From: Erysipelotrichia bacterium
GTDB taxonomy: Bacteria > Bacillota_I > Bacilli_A > Erysipelotrichales > Erysipelotrichaceae
Direction: 5' to 3'
Length of the DNA stretch: 64,000 nucleotides
NCBI GenBank assembly: GCA_012520255.1
Contig: JAAYOQ010000010.1
Span: 62,001-126,000 of the forward strand
Positions 8,301-17,599 of the stretch are shown piece after piece. Under the pieces are notes generated by a model, which had not been told where the DNA came from, made no database searches, and saw only the letters and a list, made by a program, of their open reading frames with translations. The position numbers were made by a program, and so were the translations under genes. Numbering within the stretch: the stretch's first letter is position 1; each line of letters opens with the position of its first letter.

Positions 8301-9182
8301 CTATTCACAAGCAAAATTTATTGTTTTTTCAATAACTTCAATTTTAACCTCTTTTGGCTTACCACCATATTCTCCATCCAAAGTCCAGGATGCCGGTTCA
8401 TCAAAAATAAACTCGATATTATCAGTTTTAAAGGTTTTAACTAAATTGTTGCCTTCTTTACCATATAACAGAAAATTAGTTAATAAATTTAATTCCATCA
8501 AATCATGAGGCACTTTTATTAAAGTTACTTCAAATAATCCATCATCTAATTCCACATTCTGATCTGATAATTTATATAAACTTCCAACCGACAAAGTATT
8601 AGTAATCATGCCAAAAATATACTCATCTTCAGTTTCAATACCTTTTTCAATCGTTTTTACTTGATAAGTTTTCATCGAAGCAATCGATTTTACACCTTGC
8701 AGAAAATAAGCTAATCGACCTAAAATATTTTTCATTTCCTGAGTAGTTTCATAGGCTACTTCGGTGAACACTCCAAAAGCTGCCACGTAAATAAAAAATA
8801 AATCATTAAATTTACCCACATCTAAATTTTTTGTTTTTCCTTTTAATGCTATTTCAGCTGCTTTATTTTTATTTTTTGGCAAATTCAAACTAGCTGCAAA
8901 ATCATTTACTGATCCTGCTGGTATATATCCTAAAATATTATCACTTTCTGTTTCCATCATGCCATTGATTACTTCATGCAAAGTTCCATCACCACCGGAA
9001 CAAATAATCCTATCATATTTTGCTCCATATTTTTTTACCAGTTGATAAGCTTCTTTGCTTTTTTGAGTTGCATATACTGTAAGTTCAACTTTTTCTCTAC
9101 TAAAAAAGTTAAGAATGTTCCACAAATAACTCTTTATTTGAAGTTGTCCAGCAACCGGATTATAGACAAATAATACCTTCAT
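8301..9182 (-). CDS. diacylglycerol/lipid kinase (DagK/YegS family)
   Basis: It has the NAD/DAG-kinase fold with the nucleotide-binding GGDGTLHEVINGM near residue 62, the N-terminal VYNPVAG, IPAGSVNDFA in place of the usual GTxNDFA, and the C-terminal LDGE(Y)GG strand. Members phosphorylate diacylglycerol or related lipids for recycling into phospholipid synthesis. The 293-residue length is standard. AAGGAGA lies before the ATG. It appears monocistronic and is divergent from the barnase gene. The exact lipid substrate cannot be read from the sequence. Confidence 0.88.
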   Translation of the reverse strand: MKVLFVYNPVAGQLQIKSYLWNILNFFSREKVELTVYATQKSKEAYQLVKKYGAKYDRIICSGGDGTLHEVINGMMETESDNILGYIPAGSVNDFAASLNLPKNKNKAAEIALKGKTKNLDVGKFNDLFFIYVAAFGVFTEVAYETTQEMKNILGRLAYFLQGVKSIASMKTYQVKTIEKGIETEDEYIFGMITNTLSVGSLYKLSDQNVELDDGLFEVTLIKVPHDLMELNLLTNFLLYGKEGNNLVKTFKTDNIEFIFDEPASWTLDGEYGGKPKEVKIEVIEKTINFACE

Positions 9183-9284
9183 AACTTTCTCCTTAATTCA
9201 ATTTTATTTCTTTTTAAGATATAATTCAAACTTTATCTTGTTATATGATAAAATATAGTAAATAGTACTTCGGAGGATCTTGTT

Positions 9285-9776
9285 TTGAAAAAAAACACTA
9301 TTAACGCTTTTAAAAAAATAGTTCAATTAATTGTTGTTTTATTTTTGCTTTGGATAGCATTGTGGGTTCAAAACAATTTTGATAGTTTCAGAAAAAATCC
9401 TCATCCTTCAGATCCAACTCAAATAACAGTTGAAGAAGATAAAAGTTACTTTGACAAGGATAACGTTGCCCTATATATACACATTTATGGTCATTTGCCA
9501 AATAACTATGTAACTAAAAAAGAAGCGGCCGAAGCAGGATGGACTGGAGGTTCAATTGAAACATATTTGCCAGGAAAAGCTATTGGAGGGGATGTGTTTT
9601 CTAATAGAGAAAAACTTCTTCCACTAAAAGAGGGACGAATATATTATGAATGTGATATTGATACAGATGGGCAAAATTCTCGAGGGGCTAAAAGGATTGT
9701 CTTTTCAAATGATGGTCTAATCTATTATACCGATGACCACTACAAGTCTTTTGAACTGCTATATGGAGGAAAGTAA
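9285..9776 (+). CDS. membrane-anchored or secreted barnase-type ribonuclease (N1/T1 family)
   Basis: Residues about 53-160 align with barnase throughout (LPNNYVTKKEA, GWTGGS, GKAIGGDVFSNRE). The catalytic Glu (YYECDI), both Arg of RGAKRIVFS and the catalytic His of DDHYKSF are all present, so it should be an active RNase that cuts after guanosine. The N-terminus has a single hydrophobic helix (residues 11-27) with no clear cleavage or lipobox motif, suggesting export with anchoring. TTG start with GGAGG 8 nt upstream. The barstar-like inhibitor gene follows after 2 nt. Confidence 0.93.
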   Translation: MKKNTINAFKKIVQLIVVLFLLWIALWVQNNFDSFRKNPHPSDPTQITVEEDKSYFDKDNVALYIHIYGHLPNNYVTKKEAAEAGWTGGSIETYLPGKAIGGDVFSNREKLLPLKEGRIYYECDIDTDGQNSRGAKRIVFSNDGLIYYTDDHYKSFELLYGGK

Positions 9777-9778
9777 CT

Positions 9779-10048
9779 ATGAATGTATATGTATTAAATG
9801 GAAAAATGTTCAGCGATAAAAACGCTTCCTATTCTTATTTGAAAAAGATGTTGCCTTTACCTGTTTACTTTTCAAAAAATCTCGATAGCTTATATGATTG
9901 TCTGGTTGATTATCTGCAAAATACCACCATAATTTTGATCAACCAGCAATATCTGCTGGAATCTTTAGGAGAATATGGCCAAGATTTTATCAGCGTTTTT
10001 GATGATGCTGCTAAAAATATTGAAAGTTTTATTTTTATCAAACAGTAA
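9779..10048 (+). CDS. barstar-like ribonuclease inhibitor
   Basis: At 89 residues it matches barstar in length and plan: LPVYFSKNLDSLYDCLVDYL contains the two Asp that plug the barnase active site, and one tryptophan of barstar is Tyr here. The C-terminus DDAAKNIESFIFIKQ matches the last helix and strand. It should protect the cytoplasm from the RNase made by the preceding gene. The ATG lies 2 nt after that gene's stop, with GGAGG inside the RNase reading frame, so the pair is translationally coupled. Confidence 0.92.
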   Translation: MNVYVLNGKMFSDKNASYSYLKKMLPLPVYFSKNLDSLYDCLVDYLQNTTIILINQQYLLESLGEYGQDFISVFDDAAKNIESFIFIKQ

Positions 10049-10085
10049 AGTTAAACAACCTTTGCCTTTTGTTTTGTCAGCATAT

Positions 10086-10113
10086 AAAAATCCAGTTCAA
10101 CCTGGATTTTTTT
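10086..10113. terminator. bidirectional terminator (barstar / mtnA)
   Basis: The stem AAAAATCCAG / CTGGATTTTT with a 6-nt loop is flanked by A and T runs and sits between the two convergent genes. Confidence 0.88.
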
Positions 10114-11188
10114 ATTCTTCAAACAATTTCTTTAAGTTTACGTCAAATGGTGGATACACTATTCCCTTTTCTGTCACAAAACCTGTTAACAGATTATGGT
10201 CAGTGACATCGAAAGATGGATTATAACATTTTACTCCCTTTGGAGCCATTGGTTTTTCATACCATTTTTCTGCAATCTCACTAGAATCTCTCAATTCAAT
10301 TTCAATATGTTCACCATTCGGACAGTTCATATCGATAGTACTGGTTGGCCCTAGTGAATAAATCGGTACCCCGTAATGTTTTGCCAATATAGCTACCATA
10401 CTTGTTCCAATTTTATTGGCGAAATCTCCATTGGCCGCGATTCTATCACAACCAACAAAGCAGATATCTATCCAGCCATTTTTCATAACAATACTGGCCA
10501 TGTTATCACAAATAAGTGTTACATCAACGCCTGCCTTCTGCAATTCAAGAGTTGTTAGTCTAGCCCCTTGTAATAGTGGTCTGGTCTCATTAGCAAACAC
10601 CTTAAAATCATAGCCTCTTTGTTTTCCTAAAATTAACGGGCCGATAGCTGTTCCTCTACTAGTCGCTAGAGGACCGGTATTACAATGAGTTAACACTCCA
10701 TCACCATCTTTCAATAAAGATAAGCCGTATTCGCAAATCTTCAAACACATTTCTTTATCTTCTCGATGGATTTCTTTGGCCTTTAGACCTGCCAAGCGGA
10801 CAATTTCTTTAACATCTTTATCTTTATTTTCTAAAACTACCTGTTCAATTCTATTTAAAGCCCACATCAGATTTACCGCAGTTGGTCTAGAAGAATTCAG
10901 GTATTCTTTGTCTTTGGAAAATTTTTGATAGAATTTTTCAAAAGGCAGATTATCATATTGTTGAATTAAAACATACATTGAATAACCAGCAAAAATTCCA
11001 ATTGCCGGGGCTCCTCTTATTTGAAGTTTTTTTATAGCCTGATATAAATCTTCTAACTGGTTTAAATGTAAGTAAACAATATTATTGGGCAATTGTGTCT
11101 GATCAATTATGATGATTTCTTTTTCATCAGCACTTAACTTGACATTTTCAAAGAAACTTCCTTCTTTTAAATCAATCATATTATTCAT
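10112..11188 (-). CDS. mtnA: S-methyl-5-thioribose-1-phosphate isomerase family protein MtnA
   Basis: It isomerises 5-methylthioribose-1-P (and, in several species, 5-deoxyribose-1-P) to the ribulose form. Family signatures are [26 protein letters not shown] with the catalytic Cys, and [18 protein letters not shown] with the catalytic Asp. The 358-residue length is normal. The start (ATG 11188, alternatively 11179) overlaps the phosphorylase gene by 8 nt, so they form one operon. No mtnK, mtnB or mtnD is nearby, so classical methionine salvage is not encoded here. A 5-deoxy-sugar shunt is an alternative. Confidence 0.93.
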   Translation of the reverse strand: MNNMIDLKEGSFFENVKLSADEKEIIIIDQTQLPNNIVYLHLNQLEDLYQAIKKLQIRGAPAIGIFAGYSMYVLIQQYDNLPFEKFYQKFSKDKEYLNSSRPTAVNLMWALNRIEQVVLENKDKDVKEIVRLAGLKAKEIHREDKEMCLKICEYGLSLLKDGDGVLTHCNTGPLATSRGTAIGPLILGKQRGYDFKVFANETRPLLQGARLTTLELQKAGVDVTLICDNMASIVMKNGWIDICFVGCDRIAANGDFANKIGTSMVAILAKHYGVPIYSLGPTSTIDMNCPNGEHIEIELRDSSEIAEKWYEKPMAPKGVKCYNPSFDVTDHNLLTGFVTEKGIVYPPFDVNLKKLFEE

Positions 11189-11951
11189 TTTCGATTAATA
11201 ATTTTATCGCTTCAATCGCTACTCTGATTGCTAAATCAGTATCATGGTGCTGAATGTTTTCAAGATTGGCTTTAGCTCTTTCCTGATTAGCTACAACTAA
11301 AAAGCAAGAGCCAATTTTAACTTTTAAATAGCTGGCAACAATAAATAGAGCCGCTGATTCCATTTCTGAAGCCACTGCCCCAAGATGAAGCCAGGCATCC
11401 CATTTTCTTAATAATTCCTGACCATTAGGTAAAGTCTGTGGACGATGTTGTCCGTAAAAGGCATCTTTACAATGAACAACTCCAGTATGATAACTGACAT
11501 TTAAGTTTTTGCTGGCTTGAACTAAAGCATTTGTTATATCCAAATCGGCAACTGCTGGAAATTCAATCGGAGCATATTCTTTAGTTGTACCTTCCTGTCT
11601 GATTGCCCCGGTTGCGATAACAACATCTCCACCTTTAATATCTAATTGCATACCACCACAGGTACCAACTCTAATAAAGGTCTTAGCCCCACATTTTACT
11701 AATTCTTCTAAGGCAATAGAAGCACTGGGACCACCAATACCAGTGGAAGTTACTGATACCTTTTTACCATTAAGATAACCTGTATAAGTAACATATTCTC
11801 TATTATCACCAACAAGTTTTGCATCATCAAAATACTTGGCGATTTTTTCACATCTTTTTGGATCTCCAGGTAAAATTACATATTCTCCAACATCACCTGA
11901 ACCTACGCCGATATGATATTCTTTCCCAGAACCTTGTGCATAATCAATCAT
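11181..11951 (-). CDS. nucleoside phosphorylase (uridine phosphorylase/PNP-I superfamily)
   Basis: The PNP/Udp family is recognised from [14 protein letters not shown] near the start, [15 protein letters not shown] (phosphate site), RVGTCGGMQ, and the substrate motif [10 protein letters not shown]. These hexameric enzymes split nucleosides to a free base and pentose-1-phosphate. Direct coupling to mtnA suggests that the product, a 5-modified ribose-1-P from methylthioadenosine or 5'-deoxyadenosine, feeds the isomerase. Overall resemblance is to uridine phosphorylase, so the base preference is uncertain. GGAGAT precedes the ATG. Confidence 0.85.
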   Translation of the reverse strand: MIDYAQGSGKEYHIGVGSGDVGEYVILPGDPKRCEKIAKYFDDAKLVGDNREYVTYTGYLNGKKVSVTSTGIGGPSASIALEELVKCGAKTFIRVGTCGGMQLDIKGGDVVIATGAIRQEGTTKEYAPIEFPAVADLDITNALVQASKNLNVSYHTGVVHCKDAFYGQHRPQTLPNGQELLRKWDAWLHLGAVASEMESAALFIVASYLKVKIGSCFLVVANQERAKANLENIQHHDTDLAIRVAIEAIKLLIENE

Positions 11952-12123
11952 AAATTATCTCCTTTTTTTATTTTTATTACTTATTAATTATATCACATAA
12001 TGTAAAATGAGATATAATTAGTGTAATAATGGAATGTATTGAAACTATAATTTAATTTTTGATGCTAACTTAAAAGCATAAAATTTCTATTTTCAAAAAT
12101 GTAATTTATAACAGGGGGAAATT

Positions 12124-12873
12124 ATGAATAACAAAATTCTTTATCAAATGATCTTTAAAAGAAAATCATTTCACTTATTCAGATGTGAAACCTTTCCAAT
12201 CACTGAAGAAGAAATTAATGATATTTATAACTTTTTTACATCTATAACTCCATTAGTCGAAAATATTAAAACTGAAATAAAAATTATTAAAGCTGAAGAT
12301 TCAGGATGTAGAGTAGGTAACCAGTACACTATTATGTTTTATAGCGAAAATAAAGATAATTATCTGACAAATATTGGATATCTTGGAGAAATACTGGATC
12401 TATATTTAGTTTCACAAAACATCGGAACACTTTGGTATGGTTTAGGCAAAACCAATGAAAAAACATACCATAATTTAGAGTTTGTAATTATGATGGGTAT
12501 TTCTAAAGTACATCCTGACAGTTTTAGAAAAGATATGTTTAAAGCAATAAGAAAGCCTTTAGAACAAATATGGATTAATGATTATCTTCCCATTTCAAAT
12601 ATAGTAAGGTTTGCCCCTAGCGCTGTCAATAATCAGCCCTGGACAGTAGAAAATATTGACAACTGCCTTTATGTCTATCGCAACCACAAAGGACGTTTGT
12701 TTGGTATTTTACCTTCAAAATTTTCATTTTTCTTTACTAGAATAGATATGGGTATTTTTCTGGCATTTCTGGAGATTTGTCTGAATTATGAAAAAATTTC
12801 CTTCAAAAGAGAAATCTTTGTAGATGAAAAAAAAGTAGACAAAGCTTTAGTAGCCAAATATTATTTACAATAA
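12124..12873 (+). CDS. nitroreductase-family protein (TM1586 type)
   Basis: It has the two-lobed fold of the putative TM nitroreductases: an N-terminal KRKSFHLFR anchor for FMN phosphate, a middle GTLWYGLGKTN segment, and a second lobe with RFAPSAVNNQPWTV, the classical nitroreductase SxxNxQPW motif. The C-terminus RIDMGIFLAFLEICL matches the conserved helix. Expected to bind FMN and reduce an unknown substrate. A strong GGGGG ribosome site precedes the ATG. It appears monocistronic, with a terminator immediately downstream. Confidence 0.82.
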   Translation: MNNKILYQMIFKRKSFHLFRCETFPITEEEINDIYNFFTSITPLVENIKTEIKIIKAEDSGCRVGNQYTIMFYSENKDNYLTNIGYLGEILDLYLVSQNIGTLWYGLGKTNEKTYHNLEFVIMMGISKVHPDSFRKDMFKAIRKPLEQIWINDYLPISNIVRFAPSAVNNQPWTVENIDNCLYVYRNHKGRLFGILPSKFSFFFTRIDMGIFLAFLEICLNYEKISFKREIFVDEKKVDKALVAKYYLQ

Positions 12874-12908
12874 AGGAGGATTAGATAGTCCTCCTTAATT
12901 TATTTTTT
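12873..12908. terminator. terminator between nitroreductase and pullulanase genes
   Basis: Stem AAGGAGGA / TCCTCCTT (12873-12880 with 12889-12896), 8-nt loop, then a T-rich tract on the plus strand. The pullulanase gene ends convergently at 12900. Confidence 0.8.
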
Positions 12909-15503
12909 TAGAATAACTGTCTGATATGGATTTAAGCTTATACTATCAACTTTTCCCTGATATATATTTAAGGTATCCAGATAAACTTCATAACCTTTAC
13001 AATCAAAAGTATAATTATCAGCTAAACCATTGCCATGGATTACCACATAATGATTAACTCCATCACTTAATTCATATCTTAAAATTGCTCCATTTTGTTC
13101 TCTGATAACATCGATGTAACTATTATCCTGATGCAGATCCGAAACTTTTTGTTTAAAACTGATAAGTTTTTGATATGCTTCAAAGACATCAGGATATCTT
13201 ACTTTCAAGCTGTAATCTAAACCATTAATTTCATCACTAGACATATACGAGTTGAAATCACCTTGTTTAGTTCTCAGCATCTCTTCGCCAGCCAACATAA
13301 ACGTTGTTCCATTTGAGGTAAAGACAACTGAATTGGCTAAAACACACATCTTTTTAATAACTTCTTCATCTTCAATGCCCGCTGCTTTACATCTGTCAAA
13401 CAATGTATAGTTATCATGACATGTCACATAATTAACTGTCTTATTGCTGTCACTTATAATATAAGTTGCACTATAGGTAATACCGTTAATTCCATTTTGA
13501 ATCGCTTTTAAATCAATTTCAGTAAGAGTTTCTCCTGTTACCCAACCTTTTTCATGAGCTCCAGATAAACCTCCTTTAATTAAAGCATCGCGCATCTGAT
13601 CATTAAACTGACCATAACCGATAAAGGCATTAGCATTAGCCTGTTTAGCTTGTCTATCGGCCTCAAGAGGTGTAGCTCCTCCAGCCCAGGGCTCACCATA
13701 AATAACAATGTAAGGATTTATCTTCTTAGCATTTTCGGCTACAATATTCATCGTTTCAATATCATGCAAACCCATCAAGTCAAATCTAAACCCACCAAGC
13801 TTATACTCTTTGGTCCAGAAATTAATGCTGTCAACGATAAATTTTCTCATCATCGCATTTTCGCTGGCCGTTTCATTACCACATCCTGAACCATTAGAGT
13901 ATGTACCATTTTCATTATATCTGAAATAATAATCCGGCATTAACACATCAAAGTTAGAACCCATTGCTCCTGCCACATGATTATAAACAACATCCATAAT
14001 AACACTTACACCTATTTCATTAAAGGCTAATACTACTTCCTTAAATTCTCTAATCCTGGTATAGCCATCATATGGATTGCTACTATACATTCCTTCCAAA
14101 GCGTTGTAGTTTAATGGGTTATAGCCCCAGTTGAAAGTATATGTCGTTTCATCATTTGCCTGATCATAAACAGGAATAAATTGAATAGCATTGATACCTA
14201 ATTCTTTGATATGATCAAATCCCGTTGATACTGTAATACCATTTTCTGTATATGTTGTTCCCTTTTCAATAACTCCTAAATATTTTCTTCTATTTTCTTC
14301 ACTTCCTTGCCAAGAAGGATTAGAAGTCATATCAGCGATATGAGTTTCCCAAACAGTTAACTGCTTTCTATCAAGATTTAAATATTTAACCTTCTCCCAG
14401 CCTGCTGGATCAGTTAAAGAGAAATCAACAATCATCCCTCTTAAACCATTGATTCCAGTACTTTTAGCATAAGGGTCAACAATTTCTTTTCCTTCAGGAT
14501 AAGCACCGTTATAGACAACATAAGTATAGTATTTACCCTGATTATCTCCTTTTAACACATGTTCAAAGACACCTTTATCTTTTTTTATCATTTCATACTC
14601 TTGATAATTATCATTACCTTTTTCTTTAGAAACGCTGACAGGTGTCCCGTTTTCATATATTCTTAAATATATTTTCGTTGATACTGGTGACCAGACTTTA
14701 AATACTGTTTCATCTTTTGAATAAATTGCCCCTAACTGACCATCATAATAATATAAATCATTAAACATATCGCTTCCATATAAATTTGACATTGATATTT
14801 TCGCTGTCAAAGTCTGTTTTGATTCTCTAAACAATATTTCTACCTGGTATTCTTTTGAAAAATCGGCATTTTCTTCCATCTTATAAGAAAAGAAACTTTT
14901 CCCAGCATTTGAATTCTCTACCACTAATTGACCATCACAATAAATTTTATATGTTTCAATAGGATTTGAACACACTACATATACCAGCTCTTCATTATAG
15001 AAGGTTGATATATTTATCGAATCAGTAATAATCTTTTCTGCCGTAGTATAAAGATTAGCATCATCTCCTGCCAGATAAATATGATAAACATTATTTTCAT
15101 CTTTTATAAGAGTAGAAAAATCGATAAATCTATCTGCTTCAGTACCATCCTTGGTCCAGGAACCTTTAGTTTTGACAATGATACCTAATCTGTTTCCAGA
15201 TAATTCACCAAAAAGTGAAAGTGGATAATGAGCTATTACTCCATACTCATCCTGATAATTAAAGTCATTTTCGACATTATCATCAACTCCTTCAGGATCC
15301 CACAACCATAATGTCCATTTTTCGTATCTGTTGTCTTCTCTTTGATAGTGAATCATTATTGAATCTTCATCCATTGTTTTTAATTCGGTTGGTAAATCAA
15401 CATCTCTTTGTGGATATGCCGGTTTTTTAGGACCACACCCAAACAAAGAAAATATAATAAGTGTTGACATCAGTAAACATAGTATCTTTTTATATTTAGA
15501 CAT
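12900..15503 (-). CDS. pulA: lipoprotein type I pullulanase (GH13)
   Basis: A signal peptide ends in the lipobox LFGC (Cys 23), so it is anchored outside the membrane. A CBM41-like domain follows (WTLWLWDPEG), then a CBM48-like domain (GAIYSKDETVFKVWSPVS), then the GH13 barrel with DVVYNHVA, FRFDLMGLHD (nucleophile Asp), YGEPWAGG (acid/base Glu) and VTCHDNYTL. It hydrolyses alpha-1,6 branches in pullulan, starch or glycogen. 867 residues. GGAGG precedes ATG 15503. It stands alone, with no transporter or other amylase nearby. Confidence 0.93.
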   Translation of the reverse strand: MSKYKKILCLLMSTLIIFSLFGCGPKKPAYPQRDVDLPTELKTMDEDSIMIHYQREDNRYEKWTLWLWDPEGVDDNVENDFNYQDEYGVIAHYPLSLFGELSGNRLGIIVKTKGSWTKDGTEADRFIDFSTLIKDENNVYHIYLAGDDANLYTTAEKIITDSINISTFYNEELVYVVCSNPIETYKIYCDGQLVVENSNAGKSFFSYKMEENADFSKEYQVEILFRESKQTLTAKISMSNLYGSDMFNDLYYYDGQLGAIYSKDETVFKVWSPVSTKIYLRIYENGTPVSVSKEKGNDNYQEYEMIKKDKGVFEHVLKGDNQGKYYTYVVYNGAYPEGKEIVDPYAKSTGINGLRGMIVDFSLTDPAGWEKVKYLNLDRKQLTVWETHIADMTSNPSWQGSEENRRKYLGVIEKGTTYTENGITVSTGFDHIKELGINAIQFIPVYDQANDETTYTFNWGYNPLNYNALEGMYSSNPYDGYTRIREFKEVVLAFNEIGVSVIMDVVYNHVAGAMGSNFDVLMPDYYFRYNENGTYSNGSGCGNETASENAMMRKFIVDSINFWTKEYKLGGFRFDLMGLHDIETMNIVAENAKKINPYIVIYGEPWAGGATPLEADRQAKQANANAFIGYGQFNDQMRDALIKGGLSGAHEKGWVTGETLTEIDLKAIQNGINGITYSATYIISDSNKTVNYVTCHDNYTLFDRCKAAGIEDEEVIKKMCVLANSVVFTSNGTTFMLAGEEMLRTKQGDFNSYMSSDEINGLDYSLKVRYPDVFEAYQKLISFKQKVSDLHQDNSYIDVIREQNGAILRYELSDGVNHYVVIHGNGLADNYTFDCKGYEVYLDTLNIYQGKVDSISLNPYQTVILKK

Positions 15504-15597
15504 ATTTCCTCCATATAATTATTAAAATTTCATTTACATTCTTTATTATATTACTTAATTGATATTTATTCAAAAGTATCAATTTTATTGAGTTTTC

Positions 15598-15625
15598 TTG
15601 ATATAACCAGGCCAAATAGTATAAA
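15598..15625 (+). promoter_or_regulatory. probable promoter of the 15663 gene
   Basis: TTGATA (15598-15603), a 16-nt spacer, then TATAAA (15620-15625), about 38 nt before the ATG with AGGAGG between. Confidence 0.5.
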
Positions 15626-15662
15626 ATTATGTTACTAACCAATTCTGTACAGGAGGATTTAA

Positions 15663-16901
15663 ATGTCTATTAATAAAGTTCTTTCATTTTTAAAAAGACA
15701 AGGTGTTTTAGCCGTTACTAACAATAAAAGACTCGATACTGATTTGGCTACAGCATACCTGTCTGTTCTTTTTGAGTCTGATAAATATTCTGATCAATAT
15801 GTAAATAATAAAGACTATTTTGCTAATTCTGTTAAAAATGCTTTTATGTATTTTGATGGCAACGGATTTGTAAATAAAATTTATGTTTCTTTATGTTATT
15901 TCTTTGATGAAGTTTTAAGTAAAGAAGATTACTATTTCCTTACTGACAAACTTATTCATAAAATGTACATTACTAAACATTTGTCCAAATATATCAATAT
16001 GCATAACTTTATCAATAACTGCAAACTTGATTTTGATCCATCAACAATAGAATTTGAAAAAACTGAAGGAATGCTTTTAAAGGATGAAGAAACATTTGTG
16101 TCTGGGCTTAAAAGAGATTTTCATTATCAACGTATTGTCCTGTGTTATGACCAATTACCTGGTCTATTTGTTTTTGATACCTCAACAACTTTTTTAGATT
16201 TAGAAAAAGCTATTTATGTCTACTTCTTTGATGTTAATAACAATGCTTATCAATTTGATGATGAAGCTATACAAGTCAATAAAAAAAGGAAAACTGTTAC
16301 TGTTACCTTGCCTATGAGAGCCAATGTCATCATCACTAACAGTCCAATTATCAGAAAAACAGTGCAAAAATTAGATGATCTTATTGTTGAAACTGAACAA
16401 AGTGAAGAAAAAGAAGTTTCTATTCCAACTGAGAAAATTGATGAAACTATTACATTATCCTCTAAACAAGACTTACATGATGTTAAAGAAGAAACTGAAC
16501 AACAGACACAACAAGAACAACTGCCAAAAACAGAAATTGATGAAATTGTTGAAGATGAAAAAGAAGAACCACCACTTACTTCTAAAGAAATTAGAGCAAA
16601 TCCTCAGCTGCTGGCTAAGGAAAAAGAAGGCTTGAAAAAGGCCGTTGTAACTACTTATACTAATAAGTTTTTCTTCTATCCTGCAATCAGTGTTGGAAAA
16701 TATAAGTTATCTAATAAGCATTTAAAAACTCTAGATTTAACAAGAGGTTTCTGTATGAAGGGTTTCAATTTACAATCTTATGAAATCTTAGATGACACTG
16801 TAAAGATATTGGGTAGAATAGCTGATGGCACTATCGTTTATGAGGTAACTAAAGATTGTCATGTTGTAATATTTGCGGGAAGAAATCCTGAAGTAAGATA
16901 A
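15663..16901 (+). CDS. uncharacterised 412-residue protein with acidic linker
   Basis: I do not recognise the family. Residues 1-220 form a folded region rich in Tyr, Phe and Asn. Residues about 235-320 are a low-complexity Glu/Lys/Gln linker. The last 90 residues (from KKAVVTTYTNKFFFYPAIS) form a second compact domain ending in GRNPEVR. No signal peptide or transmembrane helix is visible, so it is probably cytoplasmic. AGGAGG precedes the ATG and a terminator follows, so it is a single-gene unit. The layout (domain, acidic linker, small domain) suggests a scaffold or binding protein, which is speculation. Confidence 0.7.
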   Translation: MSINKVLSFLKRQGVLAVTNNKRLDTDLATAYLSVLFESDKYSDQYVNNKDYFANSVKNAFMYFDGNGFVNKIYVSLCYFFDEVLSKEDYYFLTDKLIHKMYITKHLSKYINMHNFINNCKLDFDPSTIEFEKTEGMLLKDEETFVSGLKRDFHYQRIVLCYDQLPGLFVFDTSTTFLDLEKAIYVYFFDVNNNAYQFDDEAIQVNKKRKTVTVTLPMRANVIITNSPIIRKTVQKLDDLIVETEQSEEKEVSIPTEKIDETITLSSKQDLHDVKEETEQQTQQEQLPKTEIDEIVEDEKEEPPLTSKEIRANPQLLAKEKEGLKKAVVTTYTNKFFFYPAISVGKYKLSNKHLKTLDLTRGFCMKGFNLQSYEILDDTVKILGRIADGTIVYEVTKDCHVVIFAGRNPEVR

Positions 16902-16911
16902 AAGCTGTAAT

Positions 16912-16946
16912 AAAACCTTCAAATAAAATTAATTGAAGGTTTTTTA
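16912..16946 (+). terminator. terminator of the 15663 gene
   Basis: AAAACCTTCAA pairs with TTGAAGGTTTT across a short A/T loop and is followed by T residues. Confidence 0.85.
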
Positions 16947-17041
16947 TTAGAATAAAATACCAAGATTTCCAGTTGCTGGTCCTAATACTGAAAAAGTAAA
17001 CACTAAAAGTCCCGAAAGGAGAAGATTGCTGTTTTTTGTTT

Positions 17042-17131
17042 AAGACAAACAACTATTCTCACTTCAACAAGTTAAAAATGGATGCATTAGTTATAGAATT
17101 AGATAAAACAGCACTTGAAATTCGTATCTAA
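17042..17131 (+). pseudogene. possible 3' scrap of a tyrosine recombinase next to tmRNA
   Basis: A short open stretch ending at TAA 17129-17131 reads TNNYSHFNKLKMDALV then IELDKTALEIRI. T-x-x-Y-[ST]-H followed by a charged helix resembles the end of phage-type tyrosine integrases. No start codon or conserved upstream integrase sequence survives. The tmRNA 3' end, 60 nt away, is a common integrase target, so a decayed element is plausible. The match is short and could be chance. Confidence 0.3.
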
Positions 17132-17156
17132 AACGTACCTAAAACGTCATAAAATT

Positions 17157-17186
17157 AAAAAAACCTTTATTTATAAGGTTTTTTTA
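17157..17186 (-). terminator. terminator of tmRNA
   Basis: On the minus strand AAAAACCTT and AAGGTTTTT enclose an A/T loop and end in seven T, about 6 nt beyond the tmRNA CCA. Confidence 0.85.
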
Positions 17187-17191
17187 CTCTC

Positions 17192-17545
17192 TGGTGGAGG
17201 CGAGGGGAGTCGAACCCCTGTCCAAAACGAGTCCCACATTCGGATATCTACAGTTTAGTCCATTATCAGTTACAAGCAGCTAGTAATGGACGACTAAGCT
17301 TACTTGTTGTCTCAATTAAATTCCGGTTTCAATTATTGAGAATCTTATCAACCTATCCAGTGTTTATCACACCAATCCCTAGCCCAATGGAGTAACTAAG
17401 GTTGACGGCTGCAAGCCCTTATTGGCTAATTAAGCAGCAAATACTAATTGACGATTGTCAGTTATATTTATTTTTTGTTTGTCAGGTAAACAACACCACT
17501 GCAACCCGAATCCAACCGCGCCCTGTCGAAAACCAGAACGCCCCC
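17192..17545 (-). ncRNA. ssrA: transfer-messenger RNA (tmRNA)
   Basis: The 5' end GGGGGCG pairs with CGCCTCC before the encoded 3' ACCA to make the tRNA-like acceptor stem. GGTTCGACTCC-type T-arm sequence lies next to the 3' end. The tag frame ends GTATTTGCTGCTTAA with stop at 17430-17432; read back from it, the tag is most simply DKQKINITDNRQLVFAA, with resume codon GAC at 17483-17481. The exact resume codon is inferred. An Asp resume codon is unusual, although mycoplasmas share it. smpB, its partner, is at 35196. It rescues stalled ribosomes by trans-translation. Confidence 0.95.
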
Positions 17546-17558
17546 AGAATGGAATACT

Positions 17559-17587
17559 ATTCTAAAATAATTATACACCATTGTCAA
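17559..17587 (-). promoter_or_regulatory. tmRNA promoter
   Basis: On the minus strand TTGACA (17587-17582), a 17-nt spacer and TAGAAT (17564-17559). The mature 5' end lies 14 nt past the -10, consistent with a short processed leader. Confidence 0.75.
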
Positions 17588-17599
17588 ACAAAAGTTAAT

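Noticed and set aside
8290-8508. Plus-strand frame opposite the lipid kinase gene
   Set aside because: Shadow of a convincing minus-strand gene, with no ribosome site.
16849-17052. Minus-strand frame between the 15663 gene and tmRNA
   Set aside because: Low complexity, crosses a terminator and has no ribosome site.
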